From assembly GCA_024642115.1 (NCBI GenBank), contig JAHEBU010000003.1, positions 62,001-126,000 of the forward strand: a stretch of DNA of 64,000 nucleotides, read 5' to 3'. The stretch comes from Marivivens sp. Its GTDB lineage: Bacteria; Pseudomonadota; Alphaproteobacteria; Rhodobacterales; Rhodobacteraceae. This document shows, piece after piece, positions 44,025-54,706 of the stretch (position 1 is its first letter; every line of letters begins with the position of its first letter). The notes beneath the pieces are model-generated. The model did not search any database, was not told the origin of the DNA, and worked only from the letters and a program-made list of their open reading frames with translations. Both the position numbers and the translations under genes were made by a program.

Positions 44025-44056
44025 GCGCCAGAACGGCAAACGGTTTGGAACCGCCG

Positions 44057-44470
44057 GTGATCCCCGAGGCAGGCCAACAGGCCCAGGCTCCGGGATCGCC
44101 GGCGGTTTCCGTTTGGCCAACGCCTACCCGGTCGCCTGCCCGCATTCCTGTCCTGACCCAACGCGCCGATTTCGTCCGCGCCTCGACCGCGTTGCGCCAA
44201 GGGGTCCACAGCCTGCACCTTCAGGCCCGCAACCGGGGCGATGACGGGCCGATGCGGGTGGGCTTTACCTGTTCCAAAAAGGTCGGCAACGCCGTTGCCC
44301 GCAACCGGGCCAAGCGTCGTCTTCGCGAAATCGCCCGGATCGTACTGCCCCAATTGGGCAAGCCCGGGTGGGATTACGTTCTGGTTGGCCGGGCCGAGGT
44401 GACGGGGTCCATAGCCTTTGCCGATCTCGTGGCCGATCTGGAACGGGCGCTGCGAAAGATCCACCCATGA
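44057..44470 (+). CDS. rnpA: Ribonuclease P protein component
   Basis: 137 residues from the GTG at 44057, chosen because the frame upstream overlaps rpmH. The conserved core [18 protein letters not shown], then [26 protein letters not shown], the RNR-type RNA-binding motif, is present. It helps RNase P RNA mature tRNA 5' ends. The start is less certain than the rest. It overlaps yidD by four bases. Confidence 0.9.
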   Translation: MIPEAGQQAQAPGSPAVSVWPTPTRSPARIPVLTQRADFVRASTALRQGVHSLHLQARNRGDDGPMRVGFTCSKKVGNAVARNRAKRRLREIARIVLPQLGKPGWDYVLVGRAEVTGSIAFADLVADLERALRKIHP

Positions 44471-44688
44471 CCCCGCTCGCCTATGCCCTCTCGCTACCAG
44501 TCCGCGCCTACCGCGTGGTGCTCAGCCCTTGGGTCGGGCACGGCTGCCGGTTCCATCCCACCTGTTCGGCCTACGCGCTTGAGGCGCTGGAAAAACACGG
44601 CGGGATCAAGGGCGGCTACCTGACCGTGCGGCGCATCCTGCGGTGCCATCCGTGGGGCGGGTCGGGGATCGATAACGTCCCCGATTAG
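44467..44688 (+). CDS. yidD: Membrane protein insertion efficiency factor
   Basis: 73 residues. It shows the family pattern: [27 protein letters not shown] with its cysteines and [19 protein letters not shown]. It overlaps rnpA by four bases. The protein probably assists YidC at the inner membrane; yidC itself is at 49292. Confidence 0.95.
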   Translation: MTPLAYALSLPVRAYRVVLSPWVGHGCRFHPTCSAYALEALEKHGGIKGGYLTVRRILRCHPWGGSGIDNVPD

Positions 44689-45614
44689 ACCAACCCCGCG
44701 ATGATCTGCTGATCCCCACCCGCATCGGGCGCACGGGTCGGCATGGCATTTGCGGCCGTCCCCGCCATCGTCAGGGCCATATCGCGGTAGATCGCCGGAT
44801 CGTCGTAGTACCAGTTGTGCGATTTGACCTCGGTCCGCTTGTTGGGGGGGACAACGCCCAGATAGCGGCCCATCGTATTCACATCCGCTGCATTGTGCGG
44901 GCTGCTCGTGCCGATCCCGTGTCGCCCGGCCCGCAGGCTGCCGCCGTTGATGATCTTGCCTGACACATCCAGCGTCATGTCCATGCCCGAATAATAGTTG
45001 GTCAGGCGGTTCGACCGCCGCTCGACCACCAAGGCGCCCCACGCCCCCGCATTGAGCCAAGTCTGATCGGCGTCGGCGGCGGTGAACATCAACTGGTCGA
45101 TCTTCCACGGCACCGTGCCGGGGTTGCCCGAATCCGGCACCTCGCCAAAGCCGCGCAGGGTCAGGTAGGTGCCCATCGAATGGGCCAGCACATGCAGCTT
45201 TTTCCCCGGGGCGGCGGCCATGAACGGGGCCAGCCCGTCGATGGGAAGGAACTGCGCCACCTTTTTGGCATCGGTCCGGTCGCTGGCATAGCTGAACAGA
45301 TCGCCGTTGCTGGGCCAGTCATAGCCGACCACGGCCCCGGCAAATCCCTGCGCGGTCAGCCCGTTGCGGATCGTCTCAAGGTTTTTGAGAAACTGTGCTT
45401 GGCTGGTGTTGAACCCGTGCACGAAAAACAGGATCGGTCCCTGCCCCGCCTGCATCAGCACCTTTTGCACCCATTGGGGCTTGTCGATCAGGGTTCCCTT
45501 GGACACGGTCGTCCCCACGTCGTCGATTCCCACATAGCGGGTCATTTCGGACGGGTTGTTGCTGAACCTGCCGGTCTGCGGATTAAAGGCCCGGCGGCTG
45601 AAGAAATAGATCAT
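44685..45614 (-). CDS. Alpha/beta hydrolase (DUF900-like)
   Basis: 309 residues from the ATG at 45614, AGGAG upstream. The oxyanion-hole segment is [16 protein letters not shown] and the nucleophile elbow is [11 protein letters not shown]. It converges with yidD, overlapping by four bases. The substrate is unknown; no signal peptide. Confidence 0.82.
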   Translation of the reverse strand: MIYFFSRRAFNPQTGRFSNNPSEMTRYVGIDDVGTTVSKGTLIDKPQWVQKVLMQAGQGPILFFVHGFNTSQAQFLKNLETIRNGLTAQGFAGAVVGYDWPSNGDLFSYASDRTDAKKVAQFLPIDGLAPFMAAAPGKKLHVLAHSMGTYLTLRGFGEVPDSGNPGTVPWKIDQLMFTAADADQTWLNAGAWGALVVERRSNRLTNYYSGMDMTLDVSGKIINGGSLRAGRHGIGTSSPHNAADVNTMGRYLGVVPPNKRTEVKSHNWYYDDPAIYRDMALTMAGTAANAMPTRAPDAGGDQQIIAGLV

Positions 45615-45875
45615 GACAATGGCTCCTTCTAATGCGGGGAGCGTAGCATGGATCGGCGTAAAACGGGGGTGCGGGTTTCCTGACCGCTGTTGCCGGGTGT
45701 TCCGCCCGGCGGACACGACGGGCCGCGCCCGACTCTCCCCCCGGGATGGCGCGATGCAATGCCACAAAGAGACCAATCCTGGCGCAATCCGGGAGGTGCC
45801 GCATCAAATCGGCCACGCAGCGCCCACCCAAAGTCGGGCGCGCCCCTTAGTGCGCCGGTCAAGCTGGGAAACTCC

Positions 45876-46430
45876 CTAGCGCAGCTTCTCGAAACTGATC
45901 GACACGTCGCCGATATCGACCCCGTATTTCTGCATGTAGGCGCGGTTGAACAGGCGATTGTCCGATTGCAGCCACATCCAGTCGTCAAAGCTGACGCGGG
46001 TGGTTGTGACCGTCCCGTCGGCCGAGGGGACCGGCAGGTCGATGGTGTATTGCCAGTTGAACCGGTCGCCCTGTTCCTCTCCGGTGGCGGTGCCTATGAC
46101 GCCAGGTGCGGTCCCCGCCCATGTGCGATCGCCGGTCTTGTGCAGGGACCAGACGCGCTGTTCGGTCGATCCGTCCTCGTAGACAAAATTCTCGGTCAGG
46201 GTCAGCGTATGGCCGTCCCAATGACCTTTGATCTTGACCTCGAACTGGCGACGGACGGTGCCGAAGACGTCCTGAAACTGACCGTGGGCGATCAGGTCGC
46301 CGGCAAAGAACTTCTCCAGATGCAGTTGCCGGTCCGACAGGCTGGGGTCATCAAAGGACGGCTTGCCGGTACAGGCCGCAAGGGCGACGGTCAGGATAAG
46401 TGGGGCGAGGGTCCGGACAGACAGGCGCAT
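45876..46430 (-). CDS. DUF3833-family lipoprotein
   Basis: 184 residues. A lipoprotein signal with VALAAC (Cys20), then LSLSDRQLHLEKFFAGDLIAHGQFQDVFG-type DUF3833 start and the FVYEDGSTEQRVWSL block. The family has unknown function and is usually near outer-membrane or lipid genes. It is divergent from ttcA. Confidence 0.88.
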   Translation of the reverse strand: MRLSVRTLAPLILTVALAACTGKPSFDDPSLSDRQLHLEKFFAGDLIAHGQFQDVFGTVRRQFEVKIKGHWDGHTLTLTENFVYEDGSTEQRVWSLHKTGDRTWAGTAPGVIGTATGEEQGDRFNWQYTIDLPVPSADGTVTTTRVSFDDWMWLQSDNRLFNRAYMQKYGVDIGDVSISFEKLR

Positions 46431-46493
46431 GGGTTTACTCCTTGTTTACCGTAGTACGTTGCGGAAACCTTTTCGGATGCGGGACGCAGTGTC

Positions 46494-46537
46494 TGTACAG
46501 CGTGTGTACAGGCGGTGTACGGCTGGTGTACGGCGTC
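46494..46537. promoter_or_regulatory. Four tandem 11-base repeats between DUF3833 and ttcA genes
   Basis: TGTACAGCGTG, TGTACAGGCGG, TGTACGGCTGG and TGTACGGCGTC follow each other exactly every 11 bases. The conserved part is TGTAC-R-G. One-helical-turn spacing in a divergent promoter region suggests cooperative binding of a regulator on one DNA face. Confidence 0.6.
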
Positions 46538-46592
46538 GTCAGGGGATTAACCCGTCATTGCCCAGCCTCCTCAAACGCCGTAAAGCCATCAC

Positions 46593-47459
46593 ATGCTCGA
46601 CGATCTGGACGACATCCATCCGCTGTTTCACGGGGCCCCCAAAAGCACCGATTTCAAGAAGCTGCGCAAACGGATCGTCCAGAACGTGCGCGAAGCCATC
46701 GACCAATACGGCATGATCGAACCCGGCGCGCGCTGGCTGGTGTGCCTGTCGGGGGGCAAGGACAGCTATACCCTGCTGGCGATCCTGTACGAACTGAAAT
46801 GGCGCGGCCTGCTGCCTGTCGATCTGCTGGCCTGCAACCTTGATCAGGGGCAACCGGGGTTCCCCGCGACTGTCCTGCCCGAGTTTCTGACGCGCATGGG
46901 CGTGCCGCACCGGATCGAATATCAGGACACCTATTCCATCGTCATGGACAAGGTCCCCGCCGGGCGGACCTACTGCGCGCTCTGTTCGCGGCTAAGGCGC
47001 GGAAATCTTTACCGGATTGCCCGCGAAGAAGGTTGTTCGGCGGTGGTTCTGGGCCATCACCGCGACGACATTCTCGAGACGTTTTTCATGAACCTGTTCC
47101 ACGGTGGCAGGCTGGCCACCATGCCGCCTAAGCTGGTGAATGAAGAGGGCGACCTCTTCGTCTATCGCCCGCTGGCCCATGTGGCCGAGGCCGATTGCGA
47201 AAAGTTTTCGCGGGGCATGAACTATCCCATCATTCCCTGTGACCTCTGCGGGTCGCAGGACGGATTGCAGCGTCAGCAGGTCAAGGCGATCCTCGATGGC
47301 TGGGAAAAGAACAGCCCCGGTCGTCGGCAGATCATGTTCCGGGCGCTGATGAACGCGCGGCCGTCTCATTTGCTGGACCCGGCCCTGTTCGATTTCGCGG
47401 GCCTGACCCGATCGACCGAAGGCACCGCCGATCAGTCCGACATTCCGGTTTTGCGTTAA
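46593..47459 (+). CDS. ttcA: tRNA 2-thiocytidine (position 32) synthetase
   Basis: 288 residues. The PP-loop is [13 protein letters not shown] near residue 50, with two CxxC motifs ([10 protein letters not shown] and [13 protein letters not shown]) that bind an iron-sulfur cluster, as in TtcA. The family [25 protein letters not shown] segment is present. Full length. The ATG lies 55 bases after the tandem repeats. Confidence 0.97.
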   Translation: MLDDLDDIHPLFHGAPKSTDFKKLRKRIVQNVREAIDQYGMIEPGARWLVCLSGGKDSYTLLAILYELKWRGLLPVDLLACNLDQGQPGFPATVLPEFLTRMGVPHRIEYQDTYSIVMDKVPAGRTYCALCSRLRRGNLYRIAREEGCSAVVLGHHRDDILETFFMNLFHGGRLATMPPKLVNEEGDLFVYRPLAHVAEADCEKFSRGMNYPIIPCDLCGSQDGLQRQQVKAILDGWEKNSPGRRQIMFRALMNARPSHLLDPALFDFAGLTRSTEGTADQSDIPVLR

Positions 47460-47486
47460 GGGTCTCAAAACGATTGGTCCCTAACC

Positions 47487-49085
47487 ATGGCGCCATGGGC
47501 GGGTTTGGCCCGCGCAACGGACCGTGGAATGGAGACTGAGGTGCCACAGAGGATGGACCGACTTGGCGCCCACGGCTGGTTGCTTCGGCGACTGCGCATG
47601 GCACGCCGGCCGCACACGTTGTTGGCCGTTCCGCTGATTGTTCTGTTGGGCCAGATGGTAAGCGGTCAGATCGGAATGCTGGCGATGGTGGTGCTGTGCC
47701 CTGTGGTTCTGGCCATCGCGCTCCCGTCAGAGGCGGAGTGGCAGGGCTGGGCGGTCGATCCCTCGACCGGGCTGATTCGGCTGGACGGTGTGGAACGGTT
47801 CCTTGATTCGGCGCTGGCCACATCCGGGCGAAAAGGGTGGTCGACCGGGGCGCTCATGATCGAGATCGACGATTTCCGCGGCCTCGAGGCGCGACTTGGC
47901 CTCACGCAGACCGACTATATCCTGCGCACCTGCGCCCGCAGGCTTGCCGATACGATTCGCGACGGTGATCTGGCCGGCCGGGGGGAAGGATGTTCGTTCG
48001 TGGTCGCCCTTTCACCCGTCCGTCGGCTGGATCTTGAAACGGCCCTGCAACTGGCAACACGGGTGCAGCAGGCCCTGGCCGCCCCCATCCGCATCGAAGG
48101 GATCAACGTCTATGTCAGCGTCTCGGTGGGTTTTGCGCTCGGGCAGCGGTTAAACCGACCCACTGGTGCGGCTGTCCTGCGGGGCGCAGCAATCGCTTTG
48201 GCCGAAGCGATCAAGGTCGGGCCCTCGGCGGTCCGCAGCTATTCGACGTCAATGCAGGACCGGGTGATGTCCAGGGCCAATCTGGTGGATCAGGTCACCG
48301 CGGCCCTGGAGTCGGGGCAGATCGCCCCCTTTTTCCAGCCGCAGGTCGATGCCCGTACTAACAGGCTGACCGGGTTCGAGGCGCTTGCGCGCTGGACTCA
48401 CCCCGACCGCGGTCTGATCCCGCCGATCGAGTTCCTCCCCGCGCTGGAACAGGCCGGGCTGATGGGACAGCTGGGCGAGGTGATGGTGCGCGATGCCCTG
48501 GCCGCGCTGGCTGAATGGGATCGGCTTGAGTTTGACGTGCCCCAGGTCGCGGTCAACTTTTCGACCGCCGAATTGCGCGATCCCCGGCTGGTCGACCGGA
48601 TCGAGTGGGAGCTGGAGCGGCACAACCTCGAACCGCACAGGCTGGCCGTGGAGGTTCTGGAAACCGTTGTGGCAAGCCGGTCAGAGGACAGTATCATCCG
48701 CAACCTCGCCGCATTGGCGGCCCTGGGTTGCAAGCTGGATCTGGATGATTTTGGCACGGGCCACGCCTCGATCACCTCAATCCGCCAATTTTCAATTCAA
48801 CGGATCAAGATCGACCGGTCGTTCGTCACCCGGATCGACGAAGACCCCGAACAGCAGAACATGGTGGCCGCCATCATCACAATGGCCGAACGGATGGGGC
48901 TGGAAACCCTCGCGGAAGGGGTCGAAACGGATCAGGAGCAGGTCATGCTGGCAGATCTGGGATGTCGCCATGTTCAGGGGTTCGGCATCGCCCGGCCGAT
49001 GACCCTGCGCGATGCGACCGGATGGATCCATGCCCGCTCGGCCCCTCTTGCCGGTACGATTCCGTTTCAGCGCAGGGCAGTCTGA
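47487..49085 (+). CDS. Degenerate GGDEF plus EAL protein (probable c-di-GMP phosphodiesterase)
   Basis: 532 residues from 47487; internal starts at 47529 and 47553 are also possible. Two membrane helices lie near the N-terminus. The GGDEF domain (about 95-245) has GRGEGCSF where GGDEF should be, so cyclase activity is unlikely. The EAL domain keeps FEALARWTHPDRG, NFSTAELRD, DDFGTGHASITSI, KIDRSFV and LAEGVETD, so it should hydrolyse c-di-GMP. Confidence 0.9.
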   Translation: MAPWAGLARATDRGMETEVPQRMDRLGAHGWLLRRLRMARRPHTLLAVPLIVLLGQMVSGQIGMLAMVVLCPVVLAIALPSEAEWQGWAVDPSTGLIRLDGVERFLDSALATSGRKGWSTGALMIEIDDFRGLEARLGLTQTDYILRTCARRLADTIRDGDLAGRGEGCSFVVALSPVRRLDLETALQLATRVQQALAAPIRIEGINVYVSVSVGFALGQRLNRPTGAAVLRGAAIALAEAIKVGPSAVRSYSTSMQDRVMSRANLVDQVTAALESGQIAPFFQPQVDARTNRLTGFEALARWTHPDRGLIPPIEFLPALEQAGLMGQLGEVMVRDALAALAEWDRLEFDVPQVAVNFSTAELRDPRLVDRIEWELERHNLEPHRLAVEVLETVVASRSEDSIIRNLAALAALGCKLDLDDFGTGHASITSIRQFSIQRIKIDRSFVTRIDEDPEQQNMVAAIITMAERMGLETLAEGVETDQEQVMLADLGCRHVQGFGIARPMTLRDATGWIHARSAPLAGTIPFQRRAV

Positions 49086-49291
49086 GACAAGGACCGGCCC
49101 GTTGGCCCCTGCGCGGGTTGCGTCGCCCGGCGACCAAATGCGCAGAGACGGGCGGCTGTTGGAACACCCGATCTGGCCCGCACCGGGATGTGACCGGACG
49201 GATCGGGGGTTTTAAGGGGAAAACCGCTTGACCTTTCAGCCCCCGGCCTGTTGAACCAGCCTCACCTTTCCTTAAGAAACGGGCGGCTTTC

Positions 49292-51154
49292 ATGGACGAG
49301 CAGAACAAGAACCTCTTGCTGGCAACGGTATTGAGCTTCGTGGTAATCCTGACGTGGTTCTGGCTGTTCCCGCCTGCCGATCCCGCAACGCAGACCGATC
49401 CAGCGACGGCCTCGGCAACGACAGCGGCGACGCCCCAAGTGGCCGCTCCGGCCGTTAACGGCGCCACGCCGTCCACCCCGGCCGTCGGACAAACGGCAGT
49501 CGAAACTTTGGCGGCCACCGCCGATGCCCCCCGCATCAACGTCCGCACCCCCAGCCTGACCGGAACGATTTCCCTGATCGGAGGGCGGCTCGACGATCTG
49601 TCGCTCGTCAAATATCACGAAACGCTCGATCCGGGGTCCGATCTGGTTCGCCAATTGTCGCCTTTTGGGTCCGAGAACGCCTATTATGCCTTGTATGGCT
49701 GGGCCGCGGGCGATGGCGTGTCACCCGAGGCCGTGCCTGGCCCGAACACGGTCTGGACGCAGGAAGCGGGCGATACCCTTACGCCCGAGGCACCCGTCAC
49801 GCTCAAATGGGACAATGGCGCCGGCCTGATCTTTCATCGGACGATCAGCGTAGATGCCGACTACATGTTCACCGTGACCCAGTCGGTGGACAACACCACG
49901 GGCGCCGCAGTGAACCTTGCCCCCTACGGCATCGTCGCGCGGCACGGCAACCCGGTCAAACACTCGACTTACATCGCCCACGAAGGTCTGGTGCAGATGT
50001 CCGATGGTATTCTGAACACGGTCGCCTATGGCAAGCTCAAGGATCTGCCTGCAGACACCCGCAGTGGCGGCGTGTCCGAGACCCAAGAGGTCGCGTCGAA
50101 CGGCTGGATCGGCTTTGCCGACAAATACTGGATGACCTCGCTGATCCCGCAGCCGGGTACGGCGTTCCGGTCTACAGCGCGGTTCAACCCGACAACGGAA
50201 ATTTATCAGACCGAAACAGTGGCCCCGATGCAGACCGTCGCCCCCGGCGGCAGCGCCGAAGTGACCAGCATGCTGTTTTCGGGTGCCAAGGAATGGGAAC
50301 TGCTGCGCGGTTATGAACAGAAGGACGGCGTGCAAAAGCTGGTCGAGGCGATCGACTGGGGCTGGTTCTTTTTCTTCACCAAGCCGATCTTCTGGCTGCT
50401 GCACCACCTGCACGGCCTGATCGGCAACATGGGCTGGTCGATTGTGGCGCTGACCGTGATCCTCAAGGCGCTGGTGCTGCCGCTGGCCTACAAATCCTAC
50501 GTCTCGATGGCCAAGATGAAGGAATTGCAGCCCGAGATGGAGGCGCTCAAGGAGCGCACCAAAGAGGACAAGCAGGCCCTGCAACAGGGCATGATGAAGC
50601 TCTACAAGGACAACAAGGTCAATCCGGCCTCGGGCTGTCTGCCAATCCTGATCCAGATCCCGATTTTCTTTTCGCTCTACAAGGTGATCTTCAACACGAT
50701 CGAATTGCGGCAGGCCGGGTGGATCGGCTGGATTCACGACCTGTCCCTACCCGATCCATCGTCGATCCTGAACCTGTTCGGCCTGCTCCCCTTTGCCGCC
50801 CCGGGGCTGGATTCGCCGATCCACATCATCTCGCTAGGGATCTTGCCGATCATTCTGGGCATTTCCATGTGGTTGCAGCAAAAGCTGAACCCGGCCCCCG
50901 CCGATCCTACCCAACAGGCGATCTTTGCCTGGATGCCCTGGATCTTTATGTTCATGCTGGGATCGTTTGCTTCGGGTCTGGTGCTGTACTGGATCACCAA
51001 CAACACGATCACCTTTATCCAGCAGTATTCGATCATGCGCAGCCATGGACACAAGCCGGACGTGTTCGGCAATATTCTGGGTGCGTTCCGGCGCAAACCT
51101 GTCCCGGCAGCCGCCAACAAACCGTCAAAGCCAAGCAAGCCCGGCAGCAAGTGA
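49292..51154 (+). CDS. yidC: Membrane protein insertase YidC
   Basis: 620 residues. The N-terminal helix (LLATVLSFVVILTWFWLFP), a Thr/Ala/Pro-rich linker and periplasmic domain (to about 350), and the conserved membrane core with WGWFFFFTKPIFWLLHHLHGLIGNMGWSI, then NPASGCLPILIQIPIFFSLYKVI, are present. It inserts proteins into the inner membrane. It is separated from yidD by four genes, unlike the standard order. The MOSC gene starts in its stop codon. Confidence 0.98.
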   Translation: MDEQNKNLLLATVLSFVVILTWFWLFPPADPATQTDPATASATTAATPQVAAPAVNGATPSTPAVGQTAVETLAATADAPRINVRTPSLTGTISLIGGRLDDLSLVKYHETLDPGSDLVRQLSPFGSENAYYALYGWAAGDGVSPEAVPGPNTVWTQEAGDTLTPEAPVTLKWDNGAGLIFHRTISVDADYMFTVTQSVDNTTGAAVNLAPYGIVARHGNPVKHSTYIAHEGLVQMSDGILNTVAYGKLKDLPADTRSGGVSETQEVASNGWIGFADKYWMTSLIPQPGTAFRSTARFNPTTEIYQTETVAPMQTVAPGGSAEVTSMLFSGAKEWELLRGYEQKDGVQKLVEAIDWGWFFFFTKPIFWLLHHLHGLIGNMGWSIVALTVILKALVLPLAYKSYVSMAKMKELQPEMEALKERTKEDKQALQQGMMKLYKDNKVNPASGCLPILIQIPIFFSLYKVIFNTIELRQAGWIGWIHDLSLPDPSSILNLFGLLPFAAPGLDSPIHIISLGILPIILGISMWLQQKLNPAPADPTQQAIFAWMPWIFMFMLGSFASGLVLYWITNNTITFIQQYSIMRSHGHKPDVFGNILGAFRRKPVPAAANKPSKPSKPGSK

Positions 51155-51909
51155 TGGCAGACGTCGCGGCGCTTTGGCGGCATCCGATCAAGAGCCATGG
51201 CCGCGAGGTGTTGGAGCGTGTGGTGCTGACCGAAGGCCAGACGATCCCATGGGACCGACACTGGGCCGTGACACATGACCAGACCAAATTCGATCCGGCC
51301 AACCCGGGCTGGGTCGGCTGCCGCAACTTCATGATCGGCACGTCGTTTCCCCGGCAGGCCGGTATTTGGGCGCAGCTGGACGAGGACGCGGGGCGGATCG
51401 AATTGCGCCATGCCGACCTTGGCAATCTGTCGTTCTGCCCGGATGACCCCGCTGACGCGGACAGGTTCCTGACCTGGATCGCCCCGCTGGCCGAGGACAC
51501 GAGCCTAAGGGCGACCGGACTTGCCACGGCTGGCCTGCGCGGCATGACGGACACCCCTTATCCGTCGGTCTCCCTCATGTCTGTGGCCAGCCATGACGCC
51601 GTCGTGGAACGACTGGGCCACCCGCTGGAGTCCGAGCGCTGGCGCGGCAACATCTGGATGAGCGGCTTTGCCCCCTGGGTCGAACGCGACTGGATCGGCC
51701 GCGACCTGCGCATTGGCGGCGCTGTCCTGTCGGTTCGCGATCATATCGCACGCTGCAAGCATACGATGGCCAATCCGGTGACCGGGCAAAGGGATGTGGA
51801 CACTCTGGGCGCGCTGCGCGCCGGGTGGGACCATCAGGATTTCGGCGTTTATGCCGTTGTGACCACGGGCGGCCCTGTCGCCGTGGGTGACCCGGTCGAG
51901 GTAATCTGA
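51154..51909 (+). CDS. MOSC-domain protein
   Basis: 251 residues. The MOSC_N start ALWRHPIKSHGREVLERV and the MOSC core with SLMSVASHDAVVERLG, RWRGNIWM and RCKHTMANPVTGQRDVDTL, including the conserved Cys of the C-K-H-T region, are present. The family binds molybdenum cofactor or transfers sulfur. Overlaps yidC by one base and engB by one base. Confidence 0.87.
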   Translation: MADVAALWRHPIKSHGREVLERVVLTEGQTIPWDRHWAVTHDQTKFDPANPGWVGCRNFMIGTSFPRQAGIWAQLDEDAGRIELRHADLGNLSFCPDDPADADRFLTWIAPLAEDTSLRATGLATAGLRGMTDTPYPSVSLMSVASHDAVVERLGHPLESERWRGNIWMSGFAPWVERDWIGRDLRIGGAVLSVRDHIARCKHTMANPVTGQRDVDTLGALRAGWDHQDFGVYAVVTTGGPVAVGDPVEVI

Positions 51910-52559
51910 TGCAACTGTCCTTTCCTCAAGCTGACCAACCCGAAGAGGCCGACCGCGAGGCAGGCAGGCTTTTGTTCGCGGGCGAGACCGTGTTCCTCAA
52001 GGGGGTCGTGGCGATGGCGGGCCTGCCCCCGGCTGATCGGATCGAGGTCTGCTTTGCCGGTCGGTCCAACGTCGGAAAATCAAGTCTTATCAACGCCCTG
52101 ACCGGCCGTAAGGGGTTAGCCCGGGCGTCCAACACACCGGGGCGGACGCAGGAAATCAACTTTTTCAATGTGGGCAACAGCCACTATGTCGTCGACCTGC
52201 CTGGCTATGGATTTGCCAATGCGCCGGTGGCCGTGGTCGAACGCTGGCAAAAGCTGCTGCGCCAGTATCTGTCAGGCCGCCAGACCCTGCGCCGGGTGTT
52301 CGTGCTGATCGACGCCCGGCACGGCGCCAAGGCCGTGGACGAAGAGATCATGTCGCTGCTTGACCGGTCTGCCGTCACGTTTCAGGCGGTCCTGACCAAG
52401 ATCGACAAGGTGAGCAAGGCCGAGCTTGACGCGTCGCTGGCCATCACCCGCGCTGCGCTTGCCAAACATCCCGCCGCCTATCCAGAGCTGATCCTGACCA
52501 GTTCGGACAAGGGCGATGGCATCGAAACGCTGCGTGCGATCATCGCCACGATAGACTGA
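51909..52559 (+). CDS. engB: Ribosome biogenesis GTPase EngB (YihA/YsxC)
   Basis: 216 residues. GTPase motifs: G1 [10 protein letters not shown]3 [10 protein letters not shown]4 TKIDK and G5-like SSDKGDG. The short N-terminus and length fit the family, needed for large-subunit assembly. It is coupled to the MOSC gene by an overlapping ATG. Confidence 0.95.
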   Translation: MQLSFPQADQPEEADREAGRLLFAGETVFLKGVVAMAGLPPADRIEVCFAGRSNVGKSSLINALTGRKGLARASNTPGRTQEINFFNVGNSHYVVDLPGYGFANAPVAVVERWQKLLRQYLSGRQTLRRVFVLIDARHGAKAVDEEIMSLLDRSAVTFQAVLTKIDKVSKAELDASLAITRAALAKHPAAYPELILTSSDKGDGIETLRAIIATID

Positions 52560-52582
52560 CCCGAACCCCCGGAGGCCCGAAG

Positions 52583-53479
52583 ATGAGGAAACAAGAGATG
52601 AACCGAGACTGGATCGCCACCGCCCGCACCCTGTCCGAAGCGCTTCCGTTTCTTCAGCGCTATTCGGGGGCCATCGTGGTCGTCAAATTCGGCGGCAACG
52701 CCATGGGCGACGAGGATGCGATGGCCGAATTTGCCCGCGACATCGTGCTGATGCGCCAAGTGGGCGTGAACCCCGTCGTTGTCCATGGCGGCGGCCCGAT
52801 GATCAACGACATGCTGGCCAAGCTGGGTATCAAATCCGAATTCGTCCGGGGCAAGCGCGTGACCGATAAGGCCACCGTAGAGGTGGTCGAGATGATCCTG
52901 ACCGGCCTTGTGAACAAGCGGATCGTGCAGGCGATCATGGACGAAGGCGGCCGGGCCGTGGGCCTGTCGGGCAAGGACGACGACCTGATGGTCTGTGTGG
53001 CCGACGACCCGGAACTGGGTTTTGTCGGCAAGCCGGTCGAGATGAACGTGCAGGTGCTGCGCGATCTCTTTGCCGCCGGGATCATCCCCGTCGTGGCCCC
53101 CGTGGCCACCGGCATGAATCCGAACGAGACGTTCAACGTGAACGGCGATACGGCTGCGGGCGCGATTGCCGGGGCACTCAAGGCCGACCGCCTGCTGCTG
53201 TTGACCGATGTGGCGGGGGTCAAGGACGAGACGGGCGCTGTGGTCACCCAGCTGAGCCCCGAACAGGTCCGTGATCTGACCGAACGCGGCGTCATCGCGG
53301 GCGGCATGATCCCCAAAACCGAAACCGCCCTGAAGGCGATCGAGGAGGGGGTGCGCGCCGTGGTCATTCTGGATGGCCGCCTGCCCAATGCGAGCCTTTT
53401 GGAACTGTTCACCGAACACGGGGCCGGGTCGATCATCCGCTCGACCGAACCGCGTGTTGCCAAGCCCCGTTATACGTGA
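52583..53479 (+). CDS. argB: Acetylglutamate kinase
   Basis: 298 residues; a start at 52598 (MNRDW) is also possible. [12 protein letters not shown] near residue 34, [11 protein letters not shown] near 72, and the [28 protein letters not shown] nucleotide-binding region match ArgB. It phosphorylates N-acetylglutamate in arginine synthesis. Its stop overlaps the GTG start of the next gene. Confidence 0.97.
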   Translation: MRKQEMNRDWIATARTLSEALPFLQRYSGAIVVVKFGGNAMGDEDAMAEFARDIVLMRQVGVNPVVVHGGGPMINDMLAKLGIKSEFVRGKRVTDKATVEVVEMILTGLVNKRIVQAIMDEGGRAVGLSGKDDDLMVCVADDPELGFVGKPVEMNVQVLRDLFAAGIIPVVAPVATGMNPNETFNVNGDTAAGAIAGALKADRLLLLTDVAGVKDETGAVVTQLSPEQVRDLTERGVIAGGMIPKTETALKAIEEGVRAVVILDGRLPNASLLELFTEHGAGSIIRSTEPRVAKPRYT

Positions 53480-54123
53480 GCGACCTTGCAGGGATTGACG
53501 TCGCCGCGCAGGTCCACGGCCTGACGGTGGTGGGCGTCGCACCTGTTCTGCCCGATGATGGTCTGCGGCCCGATATCCGCAGCGTGGTTCTGATCGGCCC
53601 GGACGAGCCCGGCTTTTGGTCGGGCTTTACCGCGTCACCCGAATATGCTGATGGCGACCCCGATCCCCTGGACCGCTGGTCGCGCCGGGTTCTTGGGACC
53701 ATCGCCTGTGATTTGGGGGCCAAGGCCGTGTTCCCCTTTGGCGGGTCACCCTATCGTCCTTTCATCGCGTGGTCCTTGCGGTCGGGGCGGGCGTTTCAGT
53801 CCCCTGTGGGCCTGCTTGTGCATGACACGGCGGGCCTGTTCTATTCGGTGCGGGGGGCGATTGCGCTGACCGAGGAGATTGCCCCGGTCGCCGGGACCAA
53901 TCCCTGCACCCAATGCCCCCGACCCTGCTTGACGGCCTGTCCGGTAGCCGCGCTGACGGGCGCTGGCTATGACGTGTCCGCCTGTCACGCGTTCCTTGAT
54001 ACTGCGGCCGGAGCAGACTGCCTGACATCAGGATGCGGTGTGCGTCGGGCCTGCCCGGTCGGTCAGGATCGCCGCACCACCCCGCAATCCGCGTTTCATA
54101 TGAAGGCCTTTCACCCCCGATGA
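53476..54123 (+). CDS. Iron-sulfur protein with a ferredoxin-like C-terminus
   Basis: 215 residues with a GTG start inside the argB stop. The C-terminal third has eight or more cysteines: [19 protein letters not shown] and [16 protein letters not shown], suggesting two [4Fe-4S] clusters. The N-terminal part resembles QueG-like proteins loosely. Function unknown. Confidence 0.8.
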   Translation: MSDLAGIDVAAQVHGLTVVGVAPVLPDDGLRPDIRSVVLIGPDEPGFWSGFTASPEYADGDPDPLDRWSRRVLGTIACDLGAKAVFPFGGSPYRPFIAWSLRSGRAFQSPVGLLVHDTAGLFYSVRGAIALTEEIAPVAGTNPCTQCPRPCLTACPVAALTGAGYDVSACHAFLDTAAGADCLTSGCGVRRACPVGQDRRTTPQSAFHMKAFHPR

Positions 54124-54638
54124 CCCTGCGCCTGATCCTGATCCGTCATGCCAAATCCAGCTGGGACGAACCCGCGCAGGACGATCATGACCGCCCTCTG
54201 AATGATCGGGGCCGCGCGTCGGCGGATGCCATCGGGGCATGGCTTTCCGCCAAGGGATATGTGCCGGATCAGGTGCAGTGTTCAGACGCCGCCCGAACAG
54301 TCGAAACCTGGGGTCGCATCGCCAAGGTGCTGCAACCGACGCCGACGGTGTCTTATCGCCCGTCGTTGTATCACGCCTCGGCCAGTGCGATGCTGGACGT
54401 GCTGCGCCGATCGACCGGGCGGGTCGTGGCGATGATCGGGCATAATCCGGGGATCGGGTCGTTTGCCTGCGGGATCGTGGGCCAAAGGCCGGATCATCCG
54501 CGTTATTTCGATTATCCGACCTGCGCCACCGCCGTCATCGACTTTGATGCTGACACTTGGGCAAACCTCGCCCCCGGCAGCGGACGGGTCGTGGATTTCA
54601 CCGTCCCCCGCGACCTGATCGGGGGGGACGGCGATTGA
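54120..54638 (+). CDS. SixA-like histidine phosphatase
   Basis: 172 residues from the ATG at 54120, overlapping the preceding stop. The RHG-type motif reads IRHAKSSWDEP with the catalytic His at residue 9, and the second His is in MIGHNPGIGSF. SixA removes phosphate from histidine phosphotransfer proteins. The length and order of motifs fit. The substrate here is not known. Confidence 0.9.
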   Translation: MTLRLILIRHAKSSWDEPAQDDHDRPLNDRGRASADAIGAWLSAKGYVPDQVQCSDAARTVETWGRIAKVLQPTPTVSYRPSLYHASASAMLDVLRRSTGRVVAMIGHNPGIGSFACGIVGQRPDHPRYFDYPTCATAVIDFDADTWANLAPGSGRVVDFTVPRDLIGGDGD

Positions 54639-54644
54639 ACGGTT

Positions 54645-54698
54645 TGGTGGGTTTCACCCACCCTACGGGGCGGGATGTCGGGTGGGTGAAACCCACCA
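54645..54698. repeat. REP-like inverted repeat, likely bidirectional terminator
   Basis: TGGTGGGTTTCACCCACC and GGTGGGTGAAACCCACCA are inverted copies around a 18-base spacer; each arm is itself nearly palindromic. It lies between the convergent phosphatase gene and aapP. Confidence 0.75.
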
Positions 54699-54706
54699 CC
54701 CTTTGA

